NCBI RefSeq assembly: GCF_029227915.1
Contig: NC_079887.1
Coordinates: forward strand, 2,790,001-2,854,000
Length of the DNA: 64,000 bases
From: Hydractinia symbiolongicarpus
Lineage: Eukaryota; Cnidaria; Hydrozoa; Anthoathecata; Hydractiniidae
Direction: 5' to 3'
Shown here: positions 43,852-56,174 of the stretch, piece after piece
Numbering within the stretch: position 1 is the stretch's first letter
Layout of the letters: every line of letters begins with the position of its first letter
Program-made: the position numbers and the translations under genes
The notes under the pieces: generated by a model
Database searches by the model: none
What the model was told of the DNA's origin: nothing
Seen by the model: only the letters and a program-made list of their open reading frames with translations

Positions 43852-46800
43852 TCGGAAAATGAGTTTACTCCCTGGGTACTATCTTTGTATACTTTTGACT
43901 ATACGGGCCGAGTCCGGGATTTACGGGAAATCGCGGATTTTCGTTTGCCGGCGATTAAACTTCTTTTATTCAGCGTCCCATCAAATATGAAAATATTTTT
44001 GAAAACTACAAGTCTCATGCGTTTTAGTGGTGAAAAAATAATTTAAAAAATCGTTCGGGAAATGAGTTTACTCCCTGGGTACTTTCTTTGTATATTTTTG
44101 ACTATACGGGCCGAGTCCGGGATTTACGGGAAATCGCAGGTTTTCGTTTGCCGGCAATTAAACTTCTTTTATTCAGCGTCTCATCAAAAATGAAAACATT
44201 TTTGAAAACTACAAGTCTCATACGTTTTAGTGGTGAAAAAATAATTTAAAAATTCGTTCGGGAAATGAGTTTACTCACAGGGTACTTTCCTTGTATACTT
44301 TTAACTATACGGACCGAGTCCGGGATTTACGGGAAATCGCGTGTTATCGTATGCCGGCGATTAAACTTCTTTTATTCAGCGTCTCATCAAAAATGAAAAC
44401 ATTTTTAAAAACTACAAGTCTTATGCGTTTTAGTGGTGAAAAAATAATTTAAAAAATCGTTCTGGAAATGAGTTTACTCCCTGGGTACTTTCTTTGTATA
44501 CTTTTGACTATACGGGCCGAGTCCGAGATTTAGGGAAATCGCAGGTTTTCGTTTGCCGGCGATTAAACCTCTTTCATTAAGCGTCTCATCAAAAATGAAA
44601 ACATTTTTGAAAACTACAAGTCTCATGCGTTTTAGTGGTGAAAAAATAATTTAAAAAATCGTTCGGGAAATGAGTTTACTCCCTGGGTACTTTCTTTGTA
44701 TACTTTTGACTATACGGGCCGAGTCCGGGATTTACGGGAAATCGCAGGTTTTCGTTTGCCGGCGATTAAACTTCTTTTATTCAGCGTCTCATCAAAAATG
44801 AAAACATTTTTGAAAACTACAAGTCTCATACGTTTTAGTGGTGAAAAAATAATTTAAAAATTCGTTCGGGAAATTAGTTTACTCACAGGGTACTTTCCTT
44901 GTATACTTTTAACTATACGGACCGAGTCCGGGATTTACGGGAAATCGCGTGTTATCGTTTGCCGGCGATTAAACTTCTTTTATTCAGCGTCTCATCAAAA
45001 ATGAAAACATTTTTAAAAACTACAAGTCTTATGCGTTTTAGTGGTGAAAAAATAATTTAAAAAATCGTTCTGGAAATGAGTTTACTCCCTGGGTACTTTC
45101 TTTGTATACTTTTGACTATACGGGCCGAGTCCGGGATTTAGGGAAATCGCAGGTTTTCGTTTGCCGGCGATTAAACTTCTTTCATTAAGCGTCTCATCAA
45201 AAATGAAAACATTTTTGAAAACTACAAGTCTCATGCGTTTTAGTGGTGAAAAAATAATTTAAAAAATCGTTCGGGAAATGAGTTTACTCCCTGGGTACTT
45301 TCTTTGTATACTTTTGACTATACGGGCCGAGTACGGGATTTACGGGAAATCGCAGGTTCTCGTTTGCCGGCGATTAAACTTCTTTTATTCAGCGTCTCAT
45401 CAAAAATGAAAACATTTTTGAAAACTACAAGTCTCATGGGCTTTAGTGGTGAAATAATAATTTAAAAAATCGTTCGGGAAATGAGTTTAGACCCTGGGTA
45501 CTTTCTTTGTATACTTTTAACTATACGGACCGAGTCCGGGATTTACGGGAAATCGCGGGTTTTCGTTAGCCGGCGATTAAACTGCTTTTATTCAGCGTCT
45601 CATCAAAAATAAAAACATTCTTGAAAACTACAAGTCTCATGCGTTTTAGTGGTGAAATAATAATTTAAAAAATCGTTCGGAAAATGAGTTTACTTCCTGG
45701 GTACTTTCTTTGTATACTTTTGACTATACGGGCCGAGTCCGTGATTTACGGGAAATCGCGGATTTTCGTTTGCCGGCGATTAAACTTCTTTTATTCATCG
45801 TCCCATCAAATATGAAAATATTTTTGAAAACTACAAGTCTCATGCGTTTAGTGGTAAAAAAATAATATAAAAAATCGTTCGGGAAATGAGTTTACTCCCT
45901 GGTTACTTTCTTTGTATACTTTTGACTATACGGGCCAAGCCCGGGATTTACGGGAAATCGCGGGTTTTTGTTTGCCGGCGATTAAACTTCTTTTAATCAG
46001 CGTCTCATCAAAAATGAAAACATTTTTAAAAACTACAAGTCTTATGCGTTTTAGTGGTGAAATAATAATTTAAAAAATCGTTCTGGAAATGAGTTTACTC
46101 CCTGGGTACTTTCTTTGTATACTTTTGACTATACGGGCCGAGTCTGGGATTTAGGGAAATCGCAGGTTTTCCTTTGCCGGCGATTAAACTGCTTTTATTC
46201 AGCGTCTCACAAAAATGAAAACATTTTTGAAAACTACAAGTCTCATGCGTTTTAGTGGTGAAAAAATAATTTAAAAAATCGTTCGAGAAATGAGTTTACT
46301 CCCTGGGTACTTTCTTTGTATACTTTTGACTATACGGGTCGAGTCCAGGATTTACGGGAAATCGCAGGTTTTCGTTTGCCGGCGATTAAACTGCTTTTAT
46401 TCAGTGTCTCATCAAAAATGAAAACATTCTTGAAAACTACAAGTCTCATGCGTTTTAGTGGTGAAATAATAATTTAAAAAATCGTTCGGGAAATGAGTTT
46501 ACTTCCTGGGTACTTTCTTTGTATACTTTTGACTATACGGGCCGAGTCCGGGGTTTACGGGAAATGGCGGGTTTTCGTTTGCCGGCGATTAAACTTCTTT
46601 TATTCAGCGTGTCATCAAAAATGAAAACATTTTTAAAAACTACAAGTCTCATGCGTTGTAGTGGTGAAAAAACAATTTAAAAAATCGTTTGGGAAATGAG
46701 TTTACTCCCTGGGTACTTTCTTTGTATACTTTTGACTATACGGGCCAATCCGGGATTTACGGGAAATCGCGGGTTTTCGTTTGCCGGCGATTAAACTTCT

Positions 46801-47079
46801 TTTATTCAGCGTCTCATCAAAAATGAAAACATTTTTAAAAACTACAAGTCTCATGCGTTTTAGTGGTGAAATAATAATCTAAAAAATCGTTTGGGAAATG
46901 AGTTTACTCCCTGGGTACTTTCTTTGTATACTTTTGACTATAAGGGCCGAGTCCAGAATTTACGGGAAATCGCAGGTTTTCGTTTGCCGGCGATTGAACT
47001 TCTTTTATTCAGCGTCTCATCAAAAATGAAAACATTTTTAAAAACTACAAGTCTCATGCGTTTTAGTGGTGAAAAAGTA
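43852..47079 (+). repeat. Satellite zone with a dispersed copy of the 29.6-30.8 kb block
   Basis: Monomers at about 44231-45430 match 29637-30836 with an offset of 14594 bp, sharing tatcgtatgc (44345), gaaattagtttac, gagatttaggg and ggttctcg. Monomers at about 45690-46200 resemble the 23.2-23.7 kb block (tcgtcccatcaaatatg, atcagcgtc, ttttcctttgcc). No gene was found here. These are non-adjacent duplications rather than a simple local tandem. Confidence 0.7.
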
Positions 47080-49513
47080 ATTTAAAAAATCGTTCGGAAA
47101 ATGAGTTTACTCCCTGGGTACTTTCTTTGTATACTTTTGACTATACGGGCCAAGTCCGGGATTTACGGGAAATCGCAGGTTTTCGTTTGCCGGCGATTAA
47201 ACTTCTTTTATTCAGCGTCTCATCAAAAATGAAAACATTTTTGAAAACTACAAGTCTCATGCGTTTTAGTGGTGAAAAAATAATTTAAAAATTCGTTAGG
47301 AAAATGAGTTTACTCACTGGGTACTTTCCTTGTATACTTTTGACTATACGGGCCGAGACCGGGATTTACGGGAAATTGCGGGTTTTCGTTTGCCGGCGAT
47401 TAAACTTCTTTTATTCAGCGTCTCATCAAAAATGAAAACATTTTTAATAACTACAAGTCTCATGGGTTTTAGTGGTGAAATAATAATTTGAAAAATCGTT
47501 TGGGAAATGAGTTTACTCCCTGGGTACTTTCTTTGTATACTTTTGACTATACGGACCGGGTACGGGATTTACGGGATACCGCAGGTTTTCGTTTGCCGGC
47601 GATTAAACTTCTTTTATTCAGCGTCTCATCAAAAATGAAAACATTTTTGAAAACTACAAGTCTCATGCGTTTTAGTGGTAAAAAAATAATTTAAAAATCG
47701 TTCGGGAAATGAGTTTACACCCTGGGTACTTTCTTTGCATACTTTTGACTATACGGGCCGAGTCCGGGATTTACGGGAAATGGCAGGTTTTCGTTTGCCG
47801 GCGATTAAACTTCTTTTATTCAGCGTCTCATCAAAAATGAAAACATTTTTGAAAACTACAAGTCTCATGGGCTTTAGTGGTGAAATAATAATTTAAAAAA
47901 TCGTGTGGGAAATGAGTTTACTCCCTGGGTACTTTCTTTGTATACTTTTGACTATACGGGCGGAGTCCAGGATTTACGGGAAATCGCAGGTTTTCGTTTG
48001 CCGGCGATTAAACTTCTTTTATTCAGCGTCTCATCAAAAATGAAAACATTTTTAAAAACTACAAGTCTCGTGCGTTTTAGTGGTGAAAAAGTAATTTAAA
48101 AAATCGTTCGGGAAATGAGTTTACTCACAGGGTACTTTCCTTGTATACTTTTAACTATACGGGCCGAGTCCGGGACTTACGGGAAATCGCGGGTTTTCGT
48201 TTGCCGGCGATTAAACTACTTTTATTCAGCGTCTCATCAAAAATGAAAACATTTCTAAAAACTACAAGTCTCATGCGTTTTAGTGGTGAAAAAGTAATTT
48301 AAAAAATCGTTCGGAAAATGAGTTTACTCCCTGGGTACTTTCTTTGTATACTTTTGACTATACGGGCCAAGTCCGGGATTTACGGGAAATCGCAGGTTTT
48401 CGTTTGCCGGCGATTAAACTTCTTTTATTCAGCGTCTCATCAAAAATGAAAACATTTTTGAAAACTACAAGTCTCATGCGTTTTAGTGGTGAAAAAATAA
48501 TTTAAAAATTCGTTAGGAAAATGAGTTTACTCACTGGGTACTTTCCTTGTATACTTTTGACTATACGGGCCGAGACCGGGATTTACGGGAAATTGCGGGT
48601 TTTCGTTTGCCGGCGATTAAACTTCTTTTATTCAGCGTCTCATCAAAAATGAAAACATTTTTAATAACTACAAGTCTCATGGGTTTTAGTGGTGAAATAA
48701 TAATTTGAAAAATCGTTTGGGAAATGAGTTTACTCCCTGGGTACTTTCTTTGTATACTTTTGACTATACGGACCGGGTACGGGATTTACGGGATACCGCA
48801 GGTTTTCGTTTGCCGGCGATTAAACTTCTTTTATTCAGCGTCTCATCAAAAATGAAAACATTTTTGAAAACTACAAGTCTCATGCGTTTTAGTGGTAAAA
48901 AAATAATTTAAAAATCGTTCGGGAAATGAGTTTACACCCTGGGTACTTTCTTTGCATACTTTTGACTATACGGGCCGAGTCCGGGATTTACGGGAAATGG
49001 CAGGTTTTCGTTTGCCGGCGATTAAACTTCTTTTATTCAGCGTCTCATCAAAAATGAAAACATTTTTGAAAACTACAAGTCTCATGGGCTTTAGTGGTGA
49101 AATAATAATTTAAAAAATCGTGTGGGAAATGAGTTTACTCCCTGGGTACTTTCTTTGTATACTTTTGACTATACGGGCGGAGTCCAGGATTTACGGGAAA
49201 TCGCAGGTTTTCGTTTGCCGGCGATTAAACTTCTTTTATTCAGCGTCTCATCAAAAATGAAAACATTTTTAAAAACTACAAGTCTCGTGCGTTTTAGTGG
49301 TGAAAAAGTAATTTAAAAAATCGTTCGGGAAATGAGTTTACTCACAGGGTACTTTCCTTGTATACTTTTAACTATACGGGCCGAGTCCGGGACTTACGGG
49401 AAATCGCGGGTTTTCGTTTGCCGGCGATTAAACTACTTTTATTCAGCGTCTCATCAAAAATGAAAACATTTTTAAAAACTACAAGTCTCATGGGCTTTAG
49501 TGGTGAAATAATA
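47080..49513 (+). repeat. 1217-bp tandem duplication (6 monomers, two copies)
   Basis: Copies at 47080-48296 and 48297-49513, anchored by ttcggaaaatgag, ccaagtccggg, tttttaataac (47443 and 48660), aataatttgaaaaatcg (47482 and 48699), tttgcatac and taaactacttttattc. Loss of the usual stop (aatttgaaaa) lets the chance open frame start at an upstream ATG in both copies, giving 68 codons. Identity ends near 48252/49469. Confidence 0.85.
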
Positions 49514-49735
49514 ATTTAAAAAATCGTGTGGGAAATGAGTTTACTCCCTGGGTACTTTCTTTGTATACTTTTGACTATACGGGTGGAGTCCAGGATTTAC
49601 GGGAAATCGCAGGTTTTCGTTTGCCGGCGATTAAACTTCTTTTATTCAGCGTCTCATCAAAAATGAAAACATTTTTAAAAACTACAAGTCTCGTGCGTTT
49701 TAGTGGTGAAAAAGTAATTTAAAAAATCGTTCGGG

Positions 49736-50953
49736 AAATGAGTTTACTCCCTGGGTACTTTCTTTGTATACTTTTGACTATACGGGCCAAGCCCGGGATT
49801 TACCGGAAATCGCGGGTTTTCGTTTACCAGCGATTAAACTTCTTTTATTCAGCGTCTCATCAAAAATGAAAACATTTTTAAAAACTACAAGTCTTATGCG
49901 TTTTAGTGGTGAAAAAATAATTTAGAAAATCGTTCTGGAAATGAGTTTACTCCCTGGGTACTTTCTTTGTATACTTTTGACTATACGGGCCGAGTCCGGG
50001 ATTTACGGGAAATCGCAGGTTTTCGTTTGCCAGCGATTAAACTGCTTTAATTCAGCGTCTCAACAAAAATGAAAACATTCTTGAAAACTACAAGTCTCAT
50101 GCGTTTTAGTGGTGAAATAATAATTTAAAAAATCGTTCAAGAAATGAGTTTACTCCCTGGGTACTTTCTTTGTATACTTTTGACTATACGGGCCGAGTCC
50201 AGGATTTACGGGAAATCGCAGGTTTTCGTTTGCCGGCGATTAAACTTCTTTTATTCAGCGTCTCATCAAAAATGAAAACATTTTAAAAAACTACAAGTCT
50301 CGTGCGTTTTAGTGGTGAAAAAGTAATTTAAAAAATCGTTCGGGAAATGAGTTTACTCCCTGGGTACTTTCTTTGTATACTTTTGACTATACGGGCCAAG
50401 CCCGGGATTTACCGGAAATCGCGGGTTTTCGTTTACCAGCGATTAAACTTCTTTTATTCAGCGTCTCATCAAAAATGAAAACATTTTTAAAAACTACAAG
50501 TCTTATGCGTTTTAGTGGTGAAAAAATAATTTAGAAAATCGTTCTGGAAATGAGTTTACTCCCTGGGTACTTTCTTTGTATACTTTTGACTATACGGGCC
50601 GAGTCCGGGATTTACGGGAAATCGCAGGTTTTCGTTTGCCAGCGATTAAACTGCTTTAATTCAGCGTCTCAACAAAAATGAAAACATTCTTGAAAACTAC
50701 AAGTCTCATGCGTTTTAGTGGTGAAATAATAATTTAAAAAATCGTTCAAGAAATGAGTTTACTCCCTGGGTACTTTCTTTGTATACTTTTGACTATACGG
50801 GCCGAGTCCAGGATTTACGGGAAATCGCAGGTTTTCGTTTGCCGGCGATTAAACTTCTTTTATTCAGCGTCTCATCAAAAATGAAAACATTTTAAAAAAC
50901 TACAAGTCTCATGCGTTTTAGTGGTGAAAAAGTAATTTAAAAAATCGTTCGGG
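49736..50953 (+). repeat. 609-bp tandem duplication (3 monomers, two copies)
   Basis: The rare tttagaaaatcgttctgg variant recurs at 49921 and 50530, with gtttaccagcg, gtctcaacaaaaatg and cgttcaagaaatg following in both. The offset is exactly 609 bp. The copies separate where tctcgtgcg (50298) becomes tctcatgcg (50907). Confidence 0.85.
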
Positions 50954-51759
50954 AAATGAGTTTACTCCCTGGGTACTTTCTTTGTATACTTTTGACTATA
51001 CGGGCCAAGCCGGGATTTACAGGAAATCGCGGTTTTCGTTTGCCGGCGATTAAACTTCTTTTATTCAGCGTCTCATCAAAAGTGAAAACATTTTTAAAAA
51101 CTACATGTCTTATGCGTTTTAGTGGTGAAAAAATAATTTAAAAAATCGTGTGGGAAATGAGTTTACTCACAGGGTACTTTCTTTGTATACATTCGACTAT
51201 ACGGGCCAAGCCCGGGATTTACGGGAAATCGCGGGATTTCGTTTTCCCGCGATTAAACCTCTTTCATTAAGCGTCTCATCAAAAATGAAAACATTTTTGA
51301 AAACTACAAGTCTCATGCGTTTTAGTTGTGAAAAAAAATAATTAAAAAATCGTTCAGGAAATGAGTTTACTCCCTGGGTACTTTCTTTGTATACATTCGA
51401 CTATACGGGCCAAGTCCCGGATTTACGGGAAAACGCGGGATTTCGTTTGCCGGCGATTAAACCTCTTTCATTAAGCGTCTCATCAAAAATGAAAACATTT
51501 TTGAAAACTACAAGTCTCATGCGTTTTAGTGGTGAAAAAATAATTTAAAAAATCGTTCTGGAAATGAGTTTACTCACAGGGTACTTTCTTTGTATACATT
51601 CGACTATACGGGCCAAGTCCGGGATTTACGGGAAATCGCGGGTTTTCGTTTTCCCGCGATTAAATCTCTTTCATTAAGCGTCTCATCAAAAATGAAAACA
51701 TTTTTGAAAACTACAAGTCTCATGCGTTTTAGTGGTGAAAAAATAATTTAAAAAATTTA

Positions 51760-51784
51760 AAATGAAAATTTAAAATTTTCATTT
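51760..51784. other. Palindromic seam within a deleted monomer
   Basis: A perfect 12-bp inverted repeat (AAATGAAAATTT, one base, then AAATTTTCATTT) replaces the middle of a monomer. Normally about 156 bp separate atttaaaaaatcg from catttttaaaaac; here about 41 bp do, so roughly 115 bp are missing. The arms are built from satellite-like words (aaaatgaaaa), suggesting templated filler at a repaired break. It is the only such break in the array that I found. The following monomer also lacks one base (gctttatggtg), a variant repeated at 52225 and 53236. Confidence 0.8.
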
Positions 51785-52209
51785 AAACATTTTTAAAAAC
51801 TACAAGTCTCATGGGCTTTATGGTGAAATAATAATTTAAAAAATCGTTCGGGAAATGAGTTTACACCCTGGGTACTTTCTTTGTATACTTTTGACTATAC
51901 GGGCCGAGTCCGGGATTTACGGGAAATCGCGGGTTTTCGTTTGCCGGCGATTAAACTTCTTTTATTCAGCGTCTCATCAAAAATGAAAACATTTTTAAAA
52001 ACTACAAATCTTATGCGTTTTAGTGGTGAAAAAGTAATTTAAAAAATCGTTCGGGAAATGAGTTTACTCACAGGGTACTTTCCTTGTATACTTTTAACTA
52101 TACGGGCCGAGTCCGGGACTTACGGGAAATCGCGGGTTTTCGTTTGCCGGCGATTAAACTTCTTTTATTCAGCGTCTCATCAAAAATGAAAACATTTTTA
52201 AAAACTACA

Positions 52210-55200
52210 AGTCTCATGGGCTTTATGGTGAAATAATAATTTAAAAAATCGTGTGGGAAATGAGTTTACTCCCTGGGTACTTTCTTTGTATACTTTTGAC
52301 TATACGGGCGGAGTCCAGGATTTTCGGGAAATCGCAGGTTTTCGTTTGCCGGCGATTAAACTTCTTTTATTCAGCGTCTCATCAAAAATGAAAACATTTT
52401 TAAAAACTACAAGTCTCGTGCGTTTTAGTGGTGAAAAAGTAATTTAAAAAATCGTTCGGGAAATGAGTTTACTCCCTGGGTACTTTCTTTGTATACTTTT
52501 GACTATACGGGCCAAGCCCGGGATTTACCGGAAATCGCGGGTTTTCGTTTGCCAGCGATTAAACTTCTTTTATTCAGCGTCTCATCAAAAATGAAAACAT
52601 TTTTAAAAACTACAAGTCTTATGCGTTTTAGTGGTGAAAAAATAATTTAAAAATTCGTTCTGGAAATGAGTTTACTCCCTGGGTACTTTCTTTGTATACT
52701 TTTGACTATACGGGCCGAGTCCGGGATTTACGGGAAATCGCAGGTTTTCGTTTGCCAGCGATTAAACTGCTTTAATTCAGCGTCTCATCAAAAATGAAAA
52801 CATTCTTGAAAACTACAAGTCTCATGCGTTTTAGTGGTGAAAAAATAATTTAAAAAATCGTTCGGGAAATGAGTTTACTCCCTGGGTACTTTCTTTGTAT
52901 ACTTTTGACTATACGGTCCGAGTACGGGATTTACGGGAAATCGCAGGTTTTCGTTTGCCGGCGATTAAACTTCTTTTATTCAGCGTCTTATCAAAAATGA
53001 AAACATTTTTGAAAACTACAAGTCTCATGCGTTTTAGTGGTGAAAAAATAATTTAAAAAATCGTTCGGGAAATGAGTTTACACCCTGGGTACTTTCTTTG
53101 TATACTTTTGACTATACGGGCCGAGTCCGGGATTTACGGGAAATCGCAGGTTTTTGTTTGCCGGCGATTAAACTTCTTTTATTCAGCGTCTCATCAAAAA
53201 TGAAAATATTTTTAAAAACTACAAGTCTCATGGGCTTTATGGTGAAATAATAATTTAAAAAATCGTGTGGGAAATGAGTTTACTCCCTGGGTACTTTCTT
53301 TGTATACTTTTGACTATACGGGCGGAGTCCAGGATTTTCGGGAAATCGCAGGTTTTCGTTTGCCGGCGATTAAACTTCTTTTATTCAGCGTCTCATCAAA
53401 AATGAAAACATTTTTAAAAACTACAAGTCTCGTGCGTTTTAGTGGTGAAAAAGTAATTTAAAAAATCGTTCGGGAAATGAGTTTACTCCCTGGGTACTTT
53501 CTTTGTATACTTTTGACTATACGGGCCAAGCCCGGGATTTACCGGAAATCGCGGGTTTTCGTTTGCCAGCGATTAAACTTCTTTTATTCAGCGTCTCATC
53601 AAAAATGAAAACATTTTTAAAAACTACAAGTCTTATGCGTTTTAGTGGTGAAAAAATAATTTAAAAATTCGTTCTGGAAATGAGTTTACTCCCTGGGTAC
53701 TTTCTTTGTATACTTTTGACTATACGGGCCGAGTCCGGGATTTACGGGAAATCGCAGGTTTTCGTTTGCCAGCGATTAAACTGCTTTAATTCAGCGTCTC
53801 ATCAAAAATGAAAACATTCTTGAAAACTACAAGTCTCATGCGTTTTAGTGGTGAAAAAATAATTTAAAAAATCGTTCGGGAAATGAGTTTACTCCCTGGG
53901 TACTTTCTTTGTATACTTTTGACTATACGGTCCGAGTACGGGATTTACGGGAAATCGCAGGTTTTCGTTTGCCGGCGATTAAACTTCTTTTATTCAGCGT
54001 CTTATCAAAAATGAAAACATTTTTGAAAACTACAAGTCTCATGCGTTTTAGTGGTGAAAAAATAATTTAAAAAATCGTTCGGGAAATGAGTTTACACCCT
54101 GGGTACTTTCTTTGTATACTTTTGACTATACGGGCCGAGTCCGGGATTTACGGGAAATCGCAGGTTTTTGTTTGCCGGCGATTAAACTTCTTTTATTCAG
54201 CGTCTCATCAAGAATGAAAACATTTTTGAAAACTACAAGTTTCATGGGCTTTAGTGGTGAAATAATAATTTAAAAAATCGTTCGGGAAATGAGTTTACAC
54301 CCTGGGTACTTTCTTTGTATACTTTTAACTATACGGACCGAGTCCGGGATTTACGGGAAATCGCGGGTTTTCGTTTGCCGGCGATTAAACTTCTTTTATT
54401 CAGCGTCTCATCAAAAATGAAAACATTTTTAAAAACTACAAATCTTATGCGTTTTAGTGGTGAAAAAGTAATTTAAAAAATCGTTCGGGAAATGAGTTTA
54501 CTCACAGGGTACTTTCCTTGTATACTTCTAACTATACGGGCCGAGACCGGGACTTACGGGAAACCGCGGGTTTTCGTTTGCCGGCGATTAAACTTCTTTT
54601 ATTCAGCGTCTCATCAAAAATGAAAACATTTTTAAAAACTACAAGTCTCATGGGCTTTAGTGGTGAAATAATAATTTAAAAAATCGTGTGGGAAATGAGT
54701 TTACTCCCTGGGTACTTTCTTTGTATACTTTTGACTATACGGGCCGAGACCGGGACTTACCGGAAATCGCGGGTTTTCGTTTGCCAGCGATTAAACTTCT
54801 TTTATTCAGCGTCTCATCAAAAATGAAAACATTTTTAAAAACTACAAGTCTTATGCGTTTTAGTGGTGAAAAAATAATTTAAAAATTCGTTCTGGAAATG
54901 AGTTTACTCCCTGGGTACTTTCTTTGTATACTTTTGACTATACGGGCCGAGTCCGGGATTTACGGGAAATCGCAGGTTTTCGTTTGCCAGCGATTAAACT
55001 GCTTTAATTCAGCGTCTCATCAAAAATGAAAACATTCTTGAAAACTACAAGTCTCATGCGTTTTAGTGGTGAAAAAATAATTTAAAAAATCGTTCGGGAA
55101 ATGAGTTTACTCCCTGGGTACTTTCTTTGTATACTTTTGACTATACGGTCCGAGTACGGGATTTACGGGAAATCGCAGGTTTTCGTTTGCCGGCGATTAA

Positions 55201-55920
55201 ACTTCTTTTATTCAGCGTCTTATCAAAAATGAAAACATTTTTGAAAACTACAAGTCTCATGCGTTTTAGTGGTGAAAAAATAATTTAAAAAATCGTTCGG
55301 GAAATGAGTTTACACCCTGGGTACTTTCTTTGTATACTTTTGACTATACGGGCCGAGTCCGGGATTTACGGGAAATCGCAGGTTTTTGTTTGCCGGCGAT
55401 TAAACTTCTTTTATTCAGCGTCTCATCAAGAATGAAAACATTTTTGAAAACTACAAGTTTCATGGGCTTTAGTGGTGAAATAATAATTTAAAAAATCGTT
55501 CGGGAAATGAGTTTACACCCTGGGTACTTTCTTTGTATACTTTTAACTATACGGACCGAGTCCGGGATTTACGGGAAATCGCGGGTTTTCGTTTGCCGGC
55601 GATTAAACTTCTTTTATTCAGCGTCTCATCAAAAATGAAAACATTTTTAAAAACTACAAATCTTATGCGTTTTAGTGGTGAAAAAGTAATTTAAAAAATC
55701 GTTCGGGAAATGAGTTTACTCACAGGGTACTTTCCTTGTATACTTCTAACTATACGGGCCGAGACCGGGACTTACGGGAAACCGCGGGTTTTCGTTTGCC
55801 GGCGATTAAACTTCTTTTATTCAGCGTCTCATCAAAAATGAAAACATTTTTAAAAACTACAAGTCTCATGGGCTTTAGTGGTGAAATAATAATTTAAAAA
55901 ATCGTGTGGGAAATGAGTTT
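52210..55920 (+). repeat. 1014-bp and 1218-bp higher-order repeats next to the transposon
   Basis: The block 52210-53195 recurs at 53224-54209 (1014 bp, five monomers; aggattttcggg in both). Then about 53540-54700 recurs at 54758-55920 (1218 bp, six monomers; tatacttctaac at 54521 and 55739). The monomer starting at 54688 joins gagaccgggacttac to ccggaaatcgcgggttttc…gccagcg and is a chimera at the boundary between units. The transposon follows about 240 bp downstream and is not part of any duplicated unit. Confidence 0.8.
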
Positions 55921-56155
55921 ACTCCCTGGGTACTTTCTTTGTATACTTTTGACTATACGGGCGGAGTCCAGGATTTACGGGAAATCGCAGGTTTTCGTTT
56001 GCCGGCGATTAAACTTCTTTTATTCAGCGTCTCATCAAAAATGAAAACATTTTTAAAAACTACAAGTCTCGTGCGTTTTAGTGGTGAAAAAGTAATTTAA
56101 AAAATCGTTCGGGAAATGAGTTTACTCCCTGGGTACTTTCTTTGTATACTTTTGA

Positions 56156-56162
56156 CTATACG
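56156..56162 (+). other. Target site duplication, left copy
   Basis: CTATACG lies immediately left of the transposon end and is repeated at 62026-62032. Uninterrupted monomers have a single copy in gactatacgggcc, so the duplication was created by insertion. Confidence 0.92.
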
Positions 56163-56174
56163 TAGGCTGTTCAG
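56163..56174 (+). repeat. Left terminal inverted repeat
   Basis: TAGGCTGTTCAG is the exact reverse complement of 62014-62025. Just inside, the two ends stay loosely similar (GTCAAATTTTT versus TCACGTGACTTTTT) but are no longer perfect. Confidence 0.93.

Larger units (their letters stand above)
1..56162 (+). repeat. 203-bp satellite array, left arm
   Basis: This is an uninterrupted head-to-tail tandem array of a ~203-bp monomer, about 277 copies by length. The period is seen directly: equivalent positions recur at 203 bp (8581 and 8784) or at multiples such as 405-406, 609 and 812. Every monomer reads in the same direction. A typical unit runs from atcgttcgggaaatgag, through ctccctgggtac, gactatacgggcc, gccggcgattaaac and gcgtctcatcaaaaatg, to agtggtgaaataataattt. 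Units differ by scattered substitutions and 1-3 base indels. Because 203 is not a multiple of three, no reading frame passes through consecutive monomers. Open frames of about 64 codons fall inside single monomers, mostly from TTG or GTG, and I regard them as non-coding. The array starts before base 1. A centromeric or heterochromatic role is possible but nothing here demonstrates it. Confidence 0.98.

Noticed and set aside
665-56100. Dozens of ~64-codon open frames, one in many monomers, with nearly identical translations
   Set aside because: They sit within single satellite monomers and mostly need TTG or GTG as a start. The true ATG frame in a typical monomer ends after about 43 codons. 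Frames are broken by ordinary indels elsewhere in the array and the period is not a multiple of three. Similarity between them reflects repeat identity, not protein conservation.
1-56162. CRISPR-like regular repetition
   Set aside because: The whole 203-bp unit is repeated without unique spacers, and variation is spread along the monomer. This is satellite DNA.
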